20,997 nt of DNA from Larix sibirica (Eukaryota > Streptophyta > Pinopsida > Pinales > Pinaceae): contig NWUY0300020189.1 in NCBI GenBank assembly GCA_004151065.3, positions 17,763 through 38,759 on the forward strand, given 5' to 3'. The position numbers were made by a program, and so were the translations under genes. The notes below the pieces were generated by a model that saw nothing but the letters and a program-made list of their open reading frames with translations, was not told the origin of the DNA and searched no databases. Below, one piece after another: positions 18,813 to 20,997 of the stretch (the stretch's first letter is position 1; the number at the start of each line of letters is the position of its first letter).

Positions 18813-20997
18813 TCTTATTTAAATTTATGGATACCAACATACTTAATAAAAAATGCATTTGTACATTGAATGAGTCTCAACTATATTGGAACTATAGTTG
18901 CAATAAGTATATGTGTATTTCACCATAGATGTATTTCAAAAGATAAAGTATTCCTTAATTGAGTACATGGATTTTAAGTGTTACATGATCTTCTTGATTC
19001 TTCAAATGTTTTTGGTAGATCCCTTAAGGGTATCCAAATATTATGATAGAAGTATTGAGGGAATTTGTTCACGTTCTAATTTCCTTGTATTTCTTTATAG
19101 AAAATACTACCTTATCAATTCTCCCCTATATATGGGCCTCATTAGAGCATTGGTTTTTCAATGATCTATTATCCTTAGAGTGGATTCCAAAAAAGGTAGA
19201 AGAGTTGGCCTAGTCTACCTCCCATTGTTCTAAAAGGTTGTTCTCAGAAAATCTAATTGTTGATGGTTTTCCCTTGCCATTGATCCATCTACCCTAATAA
19301 TGCTTGTGAGAGCATTGTAAGATCCCCATTCATTGCGTGTATTACAAAATACATGCATGCTTGGACTTTTGGTCTCCTTAGAGCTATTGAATTATAGATT
19401 TCTACCAATAGAAAAGTAATTTCTTGTAGATGAGATCAAGCTTCAAGGATGTATGGAGTTTTCTATCTCTAGAAGATTATCATTGCATCTTGAGTATAAA
19501 TTGGGTAGACTCATTGCCGACAACAATTAAATAGGGTAAAAACAATCAAATTATAGTAGAGGAAATATTGAAAAAAAAAAAAAGTAACAATTTTGAAATG
19601 TACCCATAATATGAGCTTAAAAGGAAGTGATATTAGAAGGTAACCATAATGCTTGGACAAGATACATTGATAAAATGGGCAGCCATCATTCCCTCATATA
19701 TTGTATTGACCATGGAATCTAGTAGGATCAACCATCTTGAACTTTGAAGTCTTTGTCTTTCAAACCCTATCCACTCATTTAGAAATATTCCAACGCAGGA
19801 AAGACAAATCAAATGACATTTTCTTGATAGTACATATCTCCCAACCATTTGCAATATATATCTATATACAATTTGATTTCCATTTTTAGTATTTTCTTAA
19901 AATTTATCCATATAGGTGAAGATTTCCATATAAATATTCATAATGATAATCAAATACTTTTATCCATAAATAATGGGATGACCTACTTAGTACAGGTGAA
20001 GATTCATGCTATTAGTGGTTAGAAATATCCCTACCACATCACATGTTAGAGATTTTAATCTTTAGATCTTCCTCTTACATAGATGTTAATCATTATATTT
20101 TTGAATAGTTTAAAGTTATTAAGATTAAAGTAGCTTTGATAACACTGATTTGTACACAGGGTAGGATTTGTTACCAAAATTATGAGAGAACTTTTCACTA
20201 CTTCATTTGTATCATTTTTGACCTTTTTTATACTAATTATGTAGAAGAATGAATTCACTTTTATCTAGTTTGATATGTATGTAGACAATAGACTTATATC
20301 CCTCACATCTCACGAACATGGATCCTTCATGGAAATGTAATTTGGTGTGTAGTCTCGTAGTTTTGTAGAGATCTCTATTCTTAGAATGACTCCCAGGTTT
20401 ATGTTCTCAGTGTAACCTACATGCAAACAAGAAGTTGACAATGCAATTACAATCATGACTTTGGGGTCAAGTTTATCTCTGGTTAATCACCAAGCAGACA
20501 TACATGAAATGGTGATACTTCTTGGATTCAAGGCTTGTGTTATTCCATGTTTGCAATGCTTATGTTAAGGTTCCAATTGAGTGACACGCACTCCAACTTT
20601 ATATGTAAAAAACCCATCAAGGATTCATATCCAATTTCCAATTCTTTCATTCATATATCTCATTTGTAAGGAAAACACATTAAACTTAATACAAGTATGA
20701 AGTAAATGGTTAAATGGATGATAGAGTACTAATCTCTAATTCGGAAAAAATGATTTTAGTTCAACAATGTTATGCTTATCATGTTGTCTAAGTATGCAAA
20801 TAGTACAAAACAAAAGCATAACCTTTACTCTACAAACATGTGCTAGGCAATGTGGAAGCATGTATATCAATCCACCATGGTGATCTAGATATGCTCTAGC
20901 TTTGAATTATGATATCCAAATACTAATTCTATCCAAAACAAAGTTTTATACAACCCTTTACTTTAGAATACTTCAAAAACAAATAAGATATATATGT
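18813..20997. other. No recognisable gene
   Basis: Unassigned AT-rich sequence. Open frames (18913-19164 plus, 19633-19854 minus, 20055-20258 minus) show no family features. A 13-base A run lies at about 19571-19583, without an identifiable retroposed body upstream. Confidence 0.5.

Noticed and set aside
1-20997. Bacterial operon, defence system or prophage
   Set aside because: No run of long adjacent ORFs, no Shine-Dalgarno spacing pattern, and all recognisable proteins are plant-type transposable-element remnants.

Overview
The window reads as a slice of a large, repeat-rich plant nuclear genome, most likely a gymnosperm or another big-genome seed plant. It is AT-rich, has no long intact gene, and every recognisable protein is a decayed transposable-element protein. 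The organism call is an inference from Ty1/copia-type and Ty3/gypsy-type LTR signatures plus a hAT transposase remnant. No bacterial, organellar or viral gene organisation is visible.

Layout. 1-905 looks like the 3' part of an LTR, with an AATAAA signal and a copia-style pyrimidine/GGGG segment near its end. 1091-1590 carries two weak candidate exons with good splice signals. 1724-1993 is a diverged 135-bp tandem duplication. About 3290-4887 (+) is a broken hAT-superfamily transposase; six conserved blocks can be read across frameshifts and stops, including the dimerisation region. 4888-6500 is mostly unassigned and holds a perfect 22-bp palindrome.

6614-9156 (minus strand) is a compact non-autonomous copia-type element. 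It has a 3' LTR, a purine tract, a gag pseudogene with its zinc knuckle, a GC-richer segment of unknown origin, and a partial 5' LTR. Protease, integrase and reverse transcriptase are absent, and gag runs straight into the LTR. This is the architecture of gag-only terminal-repeat (TR-GAG-like) elements.

About 9413-10971 (+) is a Ty3/gypsy-type LTR with a duplicated U3 module, a clear TATA box and a tRNA-Asp-like primer-binding site just downstream (10977-10992). A broken acidic ORF of unknown function follows at 11135-11830. Further on lies a diverged tandem array of about 183-bp units (about 12300-13710) and a 24-bp minisatellite (13858-13975).

From 13976 to the end there is no convincing gene. 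The stretch contains a GC/CpG-richer patch (about 14460-14760), very AT-rich blocks, and four further two-copy tandem duplications (51/55, 98, 88 and 47 bp).

The recognisable parts do not work together as a pathway. They are successive, independently decaying insertions. The items most worth a second look are the gag-only copia element with its unexplained internal segment, the U3 duplication of the gypsy LTR, the satellite-like array, and the unusual number of isolated two-copy tandem duplications.
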